A stretch of DNA of 64,000 nucleotides from JANNHP01 sp031404455 (lineage in GTDB: Bacteria > Planctomycetota > JAJSAM01 > JAJVHW01): NCBI GenBank assembly GCA_031404455.1, contig JANNHP010000212.1, positions 4,807-68,806 on the forward strand, read 5' to 3'. The position numbers and the translations under genes are program-made. The notes beneath the pieces were generated by a model. The model worked only from the letters and a program-made list of their open reading frames with translations. It was not told where the DNA came from and did not search any database. This document shows, one piece after another, positions 16,714 to 24,805 of this stretch. Position 1 is the stretch's first letter; every line of letters begins with the position of its first letter.

Positions 16714-17283
16714 TCAGCGCGTCATCTCCTGGCGCGCGTTCATGAATTTCAGGAGACCCTTCGCCCACGGCTCGAATCCCGTCTCGCCCGCGCCGACGTC
16801 GCGCCATCGCATGCCGGCGCCGATGCGCTTCTTCGTCTGCGCGTCGAGCATCTCCCATTCGAGGCGCGCGCCGAGGACGTCGCCGGGCGTCGTGCCTCCG
16901 TCTCGCAGTTTCACGTCGGTGAGTGCGGCGCGCAGGCGGATCGTCCGCGACGCGGGCGCGTCGAGGATCGTGTAGTACGGATCGACGACCCGGAAGACCG
17001 TGTCGTGTAGTTCCGCCGCGAGCGCCTGCAGGACCGCCGGGTCGGCGGACGCCGCCGCGGCGCCGGGGACGAGCACGACCTCGACCGGATCGATCATCAA
17101 GCGGTCGTACTCGAGGAAGTCGACCTTCGGGTCGAACCAGGCCGCGAGCTCGGGGTCCGTCGACGACTTCTTGAGGTCGGAGTAGTCGCCGAGGAAGCCC
17201 GAACGGTGCTCGGAGCCCGGCACCGCGCAGGCGCCGAGCGCAAGAACGACGAGGGCGAGTGCGAACGGGAGGATGGGTCGCAT
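16714..17283 (-). CDS. DUF3313 family lipoprotein
   Basis: A protein of about 189 residues with a lipoprotein signal (LALVVLALGAC). Mature residues carry the DUF3313 marks SGFLGDYSDLKK near the N-terminus and LDAQTKKRIGAGMRW near the C-terminus. Family function is unknown; members are outer-membrane-anchored. I chose ATG 17283 (MRPILPF) over one six codons upstream because it gives a normal signal peptide. It sits between the HEAT-repeat gene (21 bp upstream) and the DUF3300 gene, all on minus, so a shared transcript is likely. A second DUF3313 gene is at 31267-31956. Confidence 0.8.
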   Translation of the reverse strand: MRPILPFALALVVLALGACAVPGSEHRSGFLGDYSDLKKSSTDPELAAWFDPKVDFLEYDRLMIDPVEVVLVPGAAAASADPAVLQALAAELHDTVFRVVDPYYTILDAPASRTIRLRAALTDVKLRDGGTTPGDVLGARLEWEMLDAQTKKRIGAGMRWRDVGAGETGFEPWAKGLLKFMNARQEMTR

Positions 17284-17304
17284 GGCGTTGTCCTTCTGCA
17301 CGGG

Positions 17305-18792
17305 CTACTCCTCGTTCCAGTAAGCGACCCACGCCGCTTCGAGATCCGCAGGCAGCGGCGCGCGCGCCGGGGCCACGGCGAAGTTCTTCCGTTCGTCGCG
17401 CCACCACGAGATCCACGCCTCCTTCGACGTGCCGAGGTCCTTTCCCGTCAGCGCGACGAGTGCCACGCGGAAGTCGTCCATGAAGCGCGGGGAGCCGGAA
17501 CGGCCGCCGCGCGGATCGCCTCCGCCGAGCTGCATCCCCTTGATGAGTCCCTCGACGCTCTTCGCGTCGCGGATCCGCGCGAGCCCGAGGATGCGCGCCC
17601 TGCCGGACGCGATCGTGAGGTGGTCGAAGGGATCGTCCTCGAGGACCGCGATCGACGACGTCGATCCGTGGCGCCCGATCGCCTGGAGCAGGCGCGCGAA
17701 GAGGACTTCGTCGGCGCGCAGCTCCTCGTCGCGGTGGTAGAGCCGGTGGAGCTGCTTCAGCGCCTCGGGGTTCGACATCCAGCCGAGCGCGTCGATCGCC
17801 GCGAGGCGGACGGCGTCGTCCCTGTCGGTGAGACCCCTAGCGATCGCGGAGACGATCTCGGCGTGCCCGAGTCCCGCGCCGCTCATGATCGCGCCGATCC
17901 GCTCCTGCGACGTGCCGCCCTGCGCGAACGCCTTCTTGAGCGCGTCGACGCCGAGGTCCACGTCCTCCGCGGACGCGTCGGGCACGACGACGAACGGAGG
18001 CCCGATCCGCGGCGGCGGCGGCGGCGGCCGGTCGGCGTACCAGCGCTCGCCCCAGTACTTCTCCCACTGCGTGACGAACTGGGCCGGGAGGTCGGGGCGT
18101 TCCTTCGAGACCTTGAAAGTCCGCTTGTTGTCCCGCCACCAGCTCCCCCAGTCGTCCCGCGCCGGGCCGAGGTCCTTCCCGGTGAGCACGGCGATGGTGA
18201 GGCGGAAATCGGGGTCGGCGCCGGTGCCCGAATTGCCGCGATCCGAGCGCCCGCGGCGTCCGCCCCCGCCGGCGAGCGTCGTCAGCTTGAACACGGCTTC
18301 GAGCGAGTCCTCGTTGCGGATGAGGCCGAGGCCGTTGATCCGCGCCCGCGCGGTGCGGAGCGTGATGTGGTCGAAGACGTCGTCCGTGAGGACGGTGACC
18401 GAGGACGGATCGCCCTTGCGGCCGATGGCGCGGAGCAGCGCGACGAACGTGTCCTCGTCCTTGCGCAGCTTCTCGTCGCGGCGGTAGAGATCCTGCAGCG
18501 CCTTCAGCGCGCGCGGGCTGTCGGTGACGGCGAGGGCGTCGATCGCCGCGCGGCGCACGGCGAGGTTCTTGTCGCGGAGGGCGTCGGCGACGAGATCGAC
18601 GACCTTGTCGTCGGCGACTCCGGCGGCCGCGGTGAGGGCGTCGACGCGGAGCTCTTCAGCGGTTCCCTGCGCGAACGCCTCCTTCATCTGCTGCTGCACG
18701 GCTGCCGGGTCGGCGGCCGCGCCGGCGGATCCGGCGAAGGCAAGCGACAGAGCGAGCGACACGGCGAGACGGCTCCGGCCGGTACGAGGCAT
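17305..18792 (-). CDS. Secreted HEAT-repeat protein with internal duplication
   Basis: A protein of about 495 residues with signal peptide (ALSLAFAGSAGAA). Two homologous halves of roughly 200 residues each are visible. Both contain a HEAT block (NLAVRRAAIDAL / DAVRLAAIDALGWM), then LYRRDEKLRKDE / LYHRDEELRADE, then AIGRKGDPSSVTVL / AIGRHGSTSSIAVL, ending with VLTGKDLG...W.SWWRD / ALTGKDLG...WISWWRD. A poly-Pro linker (RPPPPPPR) lies between them. The same closing motif occurs in the VWA protein at 1-1467. It is probably a periplasmic scaffold; no enzyme motif is seen. The start at 18792 gives the signal peptide. Confidence 0.85.
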   Translation of the reverse strand: MPRTGRSRLAVSLALSLAFAGSAGAAADPAAVQQQMKEAFAQGTAEELRVDALTAAAGVADDKVVDLVADALRDKNLAVRRAAIDALAVTDSPRALKALQDLYRRDEKLRKDEDTFVALLRAIGRKGDPSSVTVLTDDVFDHITLRTARARINGLGLIRNEDSLEAVFKLTTLAGGGGRRGRSDRGNSGTGADPDFRLTIAVLTGKDLGPARDDWGSWWRDNKRTFKVSKERPDLPAQFVTQWEKYWGERWYADRPPPPPPRIGPPFVVVPDASAEDVDLGVDALKKAFAQGGTSQERIGAIMSGAGLGHAEIVSAIARGLTDRDDAVRLAAIDALGWMSNPEALKQLHRLYHRDEELRADEVLFARLLQAIGRHGSTSSIAVLEDDPFDHLTIASGRARILGLARIRDAKSVEGLIKGMQLGGGDPRGGRSGSPRFMDDFRVALVALTGKDLGTSKEAWISWWRDERKNFAVAPARAPLPADLEAAWVAYWNEE

Positions 18793-18960
18793 GTTCGAGT
18801 TTCCTCCGGGAATGCTCTCCGCGCGCCTTCGAGGCGCGGACGACCGGCACACGCTACTCCGCGCCGAGCCGGACGGCGAGAGTCACGGCCGTCCGCGATG
18901 ATGCCCTCGGCGACGCGGGCGGGGCGGAGCTGCCGCCCCAGCGCGCGCAAAGTCAATGGG

Positions 18961-19539
18961 CTACTGGCTGCTGCCCAGCTCCTCGTCTCGCGAGATGAAC
19001 GCCCAGAAGATCGACGCGTGGAGCGCGACGCCGCCCACGAAGAGCTCGTGGTTCGTCGTGCTCGATCCTGTCGTGTTGCCGCGGACGGAGCCGCCGAAGT
19101 CGCCGAACTTCAGCGCGGCCGCAGCCTCGGCTCCGAACTCGGTCAGGCCCTCTTTGAACGCATCGAGGGCGGCGGCGTCGTGGAACACGATGACTCCGCC
19201 GACGCGCGCGACCTCGACGCCCGGCCCGATCGCGAGCGTGCGGTGATCGACGATCGTCTCGGTGTGGTCGCGGTTGTCGACGAGCACGCCGTAGCCGTTC
19301 GCGGTGCCGATGATGAGGATCTTGAGCACGAACGTGTCCATGACAAGATAGCCCGGCGCCGCTGCGAGCGCGGCCTCGAGACCTGGTTCGTCGCTACGAG
19401 CGATCTGCAGGTACTCGTCGCGCATCGCGTGCGCGGACTGCCACTTCTGGTCGCGGGTGTCTCCGCCGGGCGAAACGCATGCGGCGGCGGACATGGCGAT
19501 CGCGGCGAGGGCCACGACACGTACGGAGTTGCCGAACAT
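18961..19539 (-). CDS. Ysc84/SYLF-like lipoprotein
   Basis: A 192-residue protein with a lipoprotein signal (LAAIAMSAAAC). The mature part resembles the SYLF/Ysc84 lipid-binding family: AAPGYLVMDTFVLKILIIGT, then NGYGVLVDN, GPGVEVARVGGVIVFHDAAA, FKEGLTEFGAEAAAALKFGD and a late hydrophobic strand. Members bind phosphoinositides in eukaryotes; the bacterial role is unknown. ATG 19539 is chosen for the signal peptide. It is followed by a 168-bp gap before the HEAT gene on the same strand. Confidence 0.7.
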   Translation of the reverse strand: MFGNSVRVVALAAIAMSAAACVSPGGDTRDQKWQSAHAMRDEYLQIARSDEPGLEAALAAAPGYLVMDTFVLKILIIGTANGYGVLVDNRDHTETIVDHRTLAIGPGVEVARVGGVIVFHDAAALDAFKEGLTEFGAEAAAALKFGDFGGSVRGNTTGSSTTNHELFVGGVALHASIFWAFISRDEELGSSQ

Positions 19540-19644
19540 CGAAGAGTCTCCCTTCCTGTCCGAGGTTCCGGCGGAGCGACTGGAACTCATGCCTCGGTCG
19601 TCCTTCCCGCACCGGCGTCGCTCATGATGCTCGGGGAAGCGCCT

Positions 19645-19767
19645 GAGTGCGAGATGTCAATCCCCGCACGCCCCCGCGCCCATCTCGCATCTCCCGCACA
19701 GGTCCGGCGCCCGGTCGCGCGGGCGGCCGTGGACGGGAGAGGTATGATCCTGCCGGTGCGAGATGTC
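19645..19767. repeat. Cluster of TGCGAGATGTC-like motifs upstream of the propeller gene
   Basis: TGCGAGATGTC occurs near 19648 and again near 19757, with the reverse-oriented ATCTCGCAT between them near 19684. A related hairpin (GGTGCGA-GATT-TCGCACC) is at 24357-24374. These may be copies of a short dispersed palindromic element or an operator. I could not judge copy number from one window. Confidence 0.35.
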
Positions 19768-19818
19768 TCACCGGGCGCACGCGTCAGGAGCCGCCCTGGC
19801 GACGAAGAGGAGCTCTCG

Positions 19819-21483
19819 ATGATCCGTCGCGTCGCCCTCCTCGCCGCCGCCCTCGTCGTCGCCGCAGGCGCGCCTCGCGGGGCCCTGACCGACGACGACG
19901 TCCACTACGTCTACGGACAGAACGCCGAGGGCAAACTCAGCGTGAACGGCACGGTCCTCGACGACCTGCCCGGCGACTTCCAGGTCACGGAGTTCGGCAT
20001 CTACTACCCCGACGAAGCGTGGTCCGCGATCGCGCTCGACGGGCAGCGTCGCTACTCGCTCCGCCGCGACGGCGTCGTCCGCAACGACGGGTCGAAGCTC
20101 CACGAGCTCCCCTACGACGCGAAGCTCACGTCGTACTGGGTCTCGCTCGCCGTGTCGGGCGGCGTCACCTGGAGCCTTCGCCAGGACGGGCTCGTCTGCG
20201 AGGGCGCGGACACGCTCGTGAAGCTGCCGACGGATCTCTTCCTCTTCCGCGGCATCGTCGCGAGCGCGGGACACGTCTGGTCGCTCCGGAGCGACGGCTC
20301 GATCTTCCGGGACGACGACGTCACGCCGCTCTACCAGCTCCGCGGCGGCCCGGGGCGCGCGACCCTCTTCCCGGACGGCGTCGCGTTCGACACCGAGTGG
20401 GTCGCGATGGTCCTCGATCCGACCGAGCCGTACGTGTACGCGATCCGAGTCGACGGCATCGTCCGTCGCGCGGACGTCAGCGACCCGGCCCCGATCCGCC
20501 CTGAGGGCGAGGGCGTGGCCGCGCTGCCCTTCTACTTCGACGTCGATGCGGACGACGACGGCTACTACGACGTCTATCCCTTGCTCGACGACGCGTACCT
20601 CGACATCGAGTTCAAGGACAAGGGCGTGTGGCTCGCGATCGCGGGCGACGGGCGCGTGTACAGCTCGAAGAACACGACGTCGCCGGTGATCGACTTCCCC
20701 GGCGACGCATTCGACCTCGACGACGCGTTCACCGACCTCGCGACGTCCGGCAACGCGTTCTGGGCGGTCCGGTCCGACGGCTTCGCCTATCGCGGCGACG
20801 TGGACGCGCCGCGCGTGACGCTCCCGCCCGGGCACTACGGGCGCATCGCTGCGTCGTCGTCCCCGCCGACGCTCGGCGACGCCGACGAGCACCCGCCGAA
20901 GTGCCTCGTCTACACGACGCGTACGGTCGTCGGGACGCCGCTCGACGTCCCCGTCGTGGCGAACGACATCGAGACGCCGAGCGAGGACCTCGTCGTGACG
21001 CCGACGTCTCTGCCGTCGGACTCGTCCGGATCGTCGGCTACATGGGACTCCGCGGCGCGTGTGATGCGCTGGCACTCGCCGCAGGTGCCCGGTACGTACA
21101 AGTTCGAGTTCAAGGTGGACGACGGCAGTTCGATCTCGCGCTTCAAGTTCACCCTGAAGGTCTTCGCCGCCGACACCGACCCGGCGAAGGACGAGCCCCC
21201 CACCGTTCCCGCGCTGCAGGGCGCCCGCCCGATCATCGGCGAGCCGTTCTCGTTCACCGTGATCACCGACGACGAGGACGGCGACCCAGTCGCCGTCTCC
21301 GTCAACACGTCGAACTACCCGTTCGACTCCGGCGCCACGTTCGACCCCGTGACCCGCCGCTTCGCCTGGACGCCCGCGACCGCCGACCAGGGCAACCGCA
21401 CCGTGAAGTTCAAAGTGCAAAGCGGCACGAAGGAGAAGACGCTGACCGTGAAGCTGAGTGTGCGTCAGGGGTTCTGGTTCTGA
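19819..21483 (+). CDS. Secreted beta-propeller-like protein with C-terminal Ig/cadherin-like domains
   Basis: A 554-residue protein with signal peptide (VALLAAALVVAAGAPRGA). Residues about 30-350 contain repeats of the form 'W(S/A)...(L/I)R.DG.(V/I).R.D' (YSLRRDGVVRNDG, WSLRQDGLVCEGA, WSLRSDGSIFRDD, YAIRVDGIVRRAD, WAVRSDGFAYRGD), typical of propeller blades. The C-terminal 190 residues hold two beta-sandwich modules, the first with TPLDVPVVANDIET and VPGTYKFEFKVDDG, the second with DDEDGDPVAVSV and FAWTPATADQGNRTVKFKV (dystroglycan-type cadherin-like). It is probably secreted or cell-surface and binds another surface molecule. AGAGGAG precedes ATG 19819; the long upstream open frame is an antisense shadow. 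Confidence 0.75.
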   Translation: MIRRVALLAAALVVAAGAPRGALTDDDVHYVYGQNAEGKLSVNGTVLDDLPGDFQVTEFGIYYPDEAWSAIALDGQRRYSLRRDGVVRNDGSKLHELPYDAKLTSYWVSLAVSGGVTWSLRQDGLVCEGADTLVKLPTDLFLFRGIVASAGHVWSLRSDGSIFRDDDVTPLYQLRGGPGRATLFPDGVAFDTEWVAMVLDPTEPYVYAIRVDGIVRRADVSDPAPIRPEGEGVAALPFYFDVDADDDGYYDVYPLLDDAYLDIEFKDKGVWLAIAGDGRVYSSKNTTSPVIDFPGDAFDLDDAFTDLATSGNAFWAVRSDGFAYRGDVDAPRVTLPPGHYGRIAASSSPPTLGDADEHPPKCLVYTTRTVVGTPLDVPVVANDIETPSEDLVVTPTSLPSDSSGSSATWDSAARVMRWHSPQVPGTYKFEFKVDDGSSISRFKFTLKVFAADTDPAKDEPPTVPALQGARPIIGEPFSFTVITDDEDGDPVAVSVNTSNYPFDSGATFDPVTRRFAWTPATADQGNRTVKFKVQSGTKEKTLTVKLSVRQGFWF

Positions 21484-21505
21484 CGGGGCGGCGGAATCTG
21501 CCCGT

Positions 21506-21535
21506 GAGCAGGGAATGTCGCGACATTTCCTGCTC
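21506..21535. repeat. 30-bp REP-like palindrome containing ATGTCGCGACAT
   Basis: GAGCAGGGAATGTCG followed directly by CGACATTTCCTGCTC. All 15 positions pair, one of them G:T. It lies 22 bp after the propeller gene stop and 22 bp before the stop of the opposing ATPase gene. It could end transcription from both sides or be a copy of a dispersed palindrome. Confidence 0.6.
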
Positions 21536-21556
21536 TGGGGACCAGGCGGGGACGAG

Positions 21557-22882
21557 TCAATCCGCGACCGGTACCTCGAGCAGCCACTCGTAGGCGGGCC
21601 GTACCTCGACTCCCGGCGAGACGACCCGCGCAAGCGCGTCGCGGTCCGGCACCAGGAACCGCCGCGCCGCGCGCGGATGTTCCTTCGCCGCCGCGTCGAG
21701 GGCGCGCAACTCGCGCGCGAGCGCGTCCGGGGACGACACGTCCGCGCACACCTGGATCAACTCCTCACCGGCGGCCGGGCGGCGGGAGAGAAAGTCCACT
21801 TCCAGCCCGTCGGCCGTCTTGACGTAGCCGACCTCGGCGCCGCGCCTCTCCAATTCGTTCAGCACTACGGTCTCCAGCGCGTGGCCGACGTTTGAGCGGC
21901 CGCTGGCGTCGAACGCCTGGATGAGTCCCGGATCTGCGGGATAGATCTTCCGCGGGTTCGAGTTCCGCTTTCGCTCCGAGTCGGTCGCGACCGGCACGGC
22001 GCTGAGCAGGAACGCGTCGAGGAGATGGCCGAGCAGCTCGTGCACGGCGTCCTTCGCCACGCCGTGTCCCTGGGACTTCAAGTCCCTGTGCAGTCGGTGG
22101 ACGCTGAAGCTCGCCGCCGGATTGCGCAGACACTGCCGCACGAGCCATCGCAATGCTGCCACCTGCGACACACCGAACCGTTCCACCACGTCGCGGAACA
22201 GCACGGTGTCCACGTAGCCTTGCAGGAGCTCGATCCGCAACGCAGCCGGAACGCCCTGCGCCTCGGGGAATCCACCTCGGACGAGGTAGTCGCGGAAGCG
22301 CTTCTCGACGAGGGACCGCTCGGCCGGCGTCCATCGGCGGGCTTCCTTCGCCGGCTCCTCGCCTCGATGCCGCAGGAACTCGCGGAAGCTGAAAGGCCGG
22401 ATCACGGTCGCCATCCCGCGTCCGCGCAGGGAGGTGTGAACTTCGCGCGACAGCAGCCGTGCCGAAGATCCGGAGACCACGATCTCGACCTTCTCGGAGT
22501 CGAGAGCCCGACGCACGAAGCGCTCCCAACCGGTGACGAGCTGGACCTCGTCGAGGAACCAGTACACCGTCTCGACGCCGCGCAGCGCAGGGTGACGCCG
22601 GTAGAATTCCTCGAGCAGGAAGCCCAGTTGCTCGAGCGCGAGACCTCCGAGCCGGTCGTCGTCGAAGCTGAGATAGACCGCCCGCTCGGCACGCGAAGTC
22701 GCCCGGCGCGCGTCGAGCAACTGACGCAGGAACGTAGTCTTCCCGGCGCGGCGCATCCCGATCACAGCGTGCACCTTGCCAGGCACTTCGGGCAGCCGGG
22801 CGTCGCGTCGGGTGAGCTCGAGCGGCACCAGCGGCGACAGAGCGACGCTCAGTTTCTCCGCGAGAACGGGGTGCAGGGTCAT
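21557..22882 (-). CDS. AAA ATPase with DUF4143 C-terminal domain
   Basis: A 441-residue protein of the AAA_14/DUF4143 type. The Walker A motif is VIGMRRAGKTTFLRQLL (about residues 40-56) and the Walker B region is VYWFLDEVQLVTGWERFVR. Sensor-like VVSGSSARLLSREVHTSLRG and the family's RPFSFREFLRH follow. The DUF4143 part carries YLVRGGFPEA, RNPAASFSVHRLHRDLKSQG and the late GHALETVVLNELERRGAEVG with VDFLS. These ATPases are widespread in accessory DNA and their substrate is unknown. ATG 22882 is chosen; the frame runs 21 codons further up through the repeat-rich upstream region. Confidence 0.9.
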   Translation of the reverse strand: MTLHPVLAEKLSVALSPLVPLELTRRDARLPEVPGKVHAVIGMRRAGKTTFLRQLLDARRATSRAERAVYLSFDDDRLGGLALEQLGFLLEEFYRRHPALRGVETVYWFLDEVQLVTGWERFVRRALDSEKVEIVVSGSSARLLSREVHTSLRGRGMATVIRPFSFREFLRHRGEEPAKEARRWTPAERSLVEKRFRDYLVRGGFPEAQGVPAALRIELLQGYVDTVLFRDVVERFGVSQVAALRWLVRQCLRNPAASFSVHRLHRDLKSQGHGVAKDAVHELLGHLLDAFLLSAVPVATDSERKRNSNPRKIYPADPGLIQAFDASGRSNVGHALETVVLNELERRGAEVGYVKTADGLEVDFLSRRPAAGEELIQVCADVSSPDALARELRALDAAAKEHPRAARRFLVPDRDALARVVSPGVEVRPAYEWLLEVPVAD

Positions 22883-22896
22883 GCCGCGACGATAGC

Positions 22897-22962
22897 GCTC
22901 ATGTGTCCTCCTATCAAGGCCACATTCGGTACCATCCGGCCCCAATGGAAGGCCACATGAGC
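22897..22962. promoter_or_regulatory. Three copies of a CACATGAGC-type motif upstream of the ATPase gene
   Basis: GCTCATGTGTCC at 22897-22908 is matched in inverted orientation by GGCCACATGAGC at 22951-22962 (11 of 12). AAGGCCACAT occurs twice as a direct repeat, at 22916-22925 and 22949-22958, 33 bp apart (about three helical turns). The arrangement directly before the start codon looks like an operator, possibly for autoregulation. Confidence 0.45.
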
Positions 22963-23026
22963 CCCGTTCGAACCGAGTCAGCGCTCGCGCGGAACTGCCC
23001 CGTCATCCGACGCGGTGGACGTGACG

Positions 23027-23559
23027 TCACGCCCTCGGTGCGCGAAGAAATGGCCCGCACCAGACGGCGATCGCCAGGTGCAGCGGGACGCACGCCCAGA
23101 GCAGGGGCCCGGCCATCTGTAGCGCGGCGCCGGAGTACACGAGGAGCGCCGCGACGGCGGCGTTGTAGACGAGCATCGCGGCGAGGAGTCCGCGACCGGC
23201 TGGTCGCCGCCTTCGAGAGCGGCTCTCACGTCGCCCTTGAGAATCGAGGCGAACGGTTCCTTGTCCTTCCACTCGGGATGCTGCGGCGCCAGCGCCTTCA
23301 CGCGGTCCGCGACGAAGTAGAACTGGACCGGAACCGGCTGCTCGCTCCAGAGCGTGCCGTCGTTGTCGAACACGGCGATGCGCTCGGGGACGGCGACGAA
23401 GTCCGGCGACCCGGGCTTCGTCACCTGCTCGACGAACTCGACGATCGACTGCTTCGCCTTGCCGTCGTTCCACGACGGGAGCGGATCGTCGGCGCGGGCG
23501 ACGGTCGCGGTGAACGCCGCGGCGACGGCGAGGACGTACAGTCGGAGGACGGTTCGCAT
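23027..23559 (-). pseudogene. Fusion remnant: HAD phosphatase N-terminal part joined out of frame to small membrane protein C-terminal part (module copy B)
   Basis: From ATG 23559 the frame encodes a signal peptide, then PLPSWNDGKAKQSIVEFVEQ and IAVFDNDGTLWSEQPVPVQF (HAD nucleophile motif DxDGT) on to about residue 122. Then the HAD homology stops. From about 23200 a different frame reads PAGRGLLAAMLVYNAAVAAL and goes to FLRAPRA at 23027, homologous to the end of the membrane protein at 24425-24805. The C-terminal two thirds of HAD and the N-terminal half of the membrane protein are gone. The joint lies at CAGCCGGTCGCGG, close to a sequence present in the intact membrane gene, so a microhomology deletion is likely. 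The HAD frame itself runs on to 22978 as nonsense. Confidence 0.75.
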
Positions 23560-23651
23560 CGATCTGACCTCGTCGCTTGGAAACGACTTCGTTCGTTCAC
23601 TGCGTCGCGGGCCGGCCGAGGGGCCGGCCCGCGTGATTCACGAGCGAGGCG

Positions 23652-24287
23652 CTACTTGCCGGCGCCGTTCTGCAACTGCTCCACGACTTTGTTGATGCTG
23701 AAGCTGCCGGTCTTCTGGCTCGGTGGGAAGTCCTTGAACGTCCCGAGCATGTTGCCGACCACGGCCTGCGCCGGAACCAGGACGAACGCATGGTCGATCA
23801 TCCAGTCCCAATACGTGTTCGACGTGATGTCGGCCCGCTCATAGGGGTCCATCCGCAGATTGAAGACCTTGGGCAGCCGCAGTTCCGTGAACGGTTCGGC
23901 CCAGATCCCCATCGTGCCGGTCTTCCGTTGTTCTGAGAACACGAACTTCCAGTTGTCGTAGCGCAGGCAGAACAGGTCGCCCTCGTCGCCGAAGTAGAAG
24001 AACTCCTTGCGCGGGTCCTCCGTGGTCTGGCCGGTCAGGAGAGGCAGCATGTTGTAGCCGTCGAGGTGGACCTTGTAGGTCGTGTCGCCGGCTTTCATGC
24101 CCTTCAAGAGCTGCTCTTTCGCGTCGGGAACGCCCGCCGCCGCGAGGAGCGTGGGCATCCAATCGAGGTGCGAGATGATCTCGTTGGAGACCGTGCCGGC
24201 CTTGATGTGGCCGGGCCAGCGCACCATCGCGGGGACGCGGTAGGCGCCTTCCCAGTTCGAGTTCTTCTCGCTGCGGAAGGGCGTCAA
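23652..24287 (-). pseudogene. Arylsulfatase C-terminal fragment (module copy B)
   Basis: About 211 codons homologous to the last 40 percent of the sulfatase at 25215-26780: TPFRSEKNSNWEGAYRVPAM matches TPFRNEKATNWEGGYRVPCA, and the end KTGSFSINKVVEQLQNGAGK matches KVGSFSLDEVLESLQRGTGG. The whole N-terminal part with the formylglycine site is missing. Homology breaks abruptly at about 24288 and only a TTG could act as start. It cannot be an active sulfatase. Confidence 0.85.
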
Positions 24288-24356
24288 CCGATGCCGACGC
24301 GCGCGGGCTCGAAGGCCCTCGGACTCAGCGCGACGGGGGACGACGGATCACCCCGA

Positions 24357-24374
24357 GGTGCGAGATTTCGCACC
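24357..24374. repeat. Small hairpin GGTGCGA-GATT-TCGCACC
   Basis: Seven-base perfect stem with four-base loop in the gap between the truncated sulfatase and the small membrane protein gene. The TGCGAGAT core is shared with the motif cluster at 19645-19767. Confidence 0.4.
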
Positions 24375-24398
24375 CGCGCGAGGGGCGACTCGAGCCTG

Positions 24399-24437
24399 AG
24401 GACCGTCCCTGAAAGGTGCGACAGTCAGGACCGTCCC
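24399..24437. repeat. Direct repeat AGGACCGTCCC, two copies 28 bp apart
   Basis: Copies at 24399-24409 and 24427-24437. The second overlaps the stop and last codons of the membrane protein gene. They lie at the breakpoint side of copy B of the sulfatase module and may mark a recombination or REP-like element. Confidence 0.4.
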
Positions 24438-24805
24438 CGAAGGCAGGCGCCGCACCAGGTCGCGATCGCGAGGTGCAGCGGGACGCACGGCCAGAGCAGC
24501 GGGCCGGACATGTCTATCGCCGCCCCGGAGTACGCGAGCAGCGCCGCGACGGCCGTGTTGTAGAAGAGCATCGCCGCCAGGAGACCGCGACCGGCCGGAC
24601 TCGCCGCGTCGGCGCGCGCGGCCCAGCACGCGACGCCGAGCGCGAGCAGCGCCGAACCGGCGACGCGCGCCAGCATGAGTGCGGCCGGCGTTTCGAGCGG
24701 CGCGCCGAGCAGCAGGGAGACCGTCGGCGACGGCGCGATGGCCAGCGCGGGGCCGACCGTTCCCTCGACCAGCGCCATCGCGATGAACAGGCGGCGCGCG
24801 CTCAT
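24425..24805 (-). CDS. Small four-helix membrane protein (module copy A)
   Basis: A 126-residue protein that is nearly all membrane: four hydrophobic segments at about 5-30, 40-62, 72-95 and 100-122, with WCGACLRGRS at the end. I do not recognise a named function. A C-terminal fragment of a close paralogue exists at 23027-23200. Its ATG overlaps the stop of the deleted HAD frame by 4 bp, so it was the last gene of a sulfatase-HAD-membrane operon. It appears intact. Confidence 0.65.
   Translation of the reverse strand: MSARRLFIAMALVEGTVGPALAIAPSPTVSLLLGAPLETPAALMLARVAGSALLALGVACWAARADAASPAGRGLLAAMLFYNTAVAALLAYSGAAIDMSGPLLWPCVPLHLAIATWCGACLRGRS

Noticed and set aside
17206..19800. Very long plus-strand open frame running into the propeller gene
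   Set aside because: The first 870 codons are antisense to the HEAT and Ysc84-like genes and have the Arg/Pro/Ala-rich composition of high-GC shadow frames; coding character begins at 19819 with a ribosome-binding site and signal peptide.
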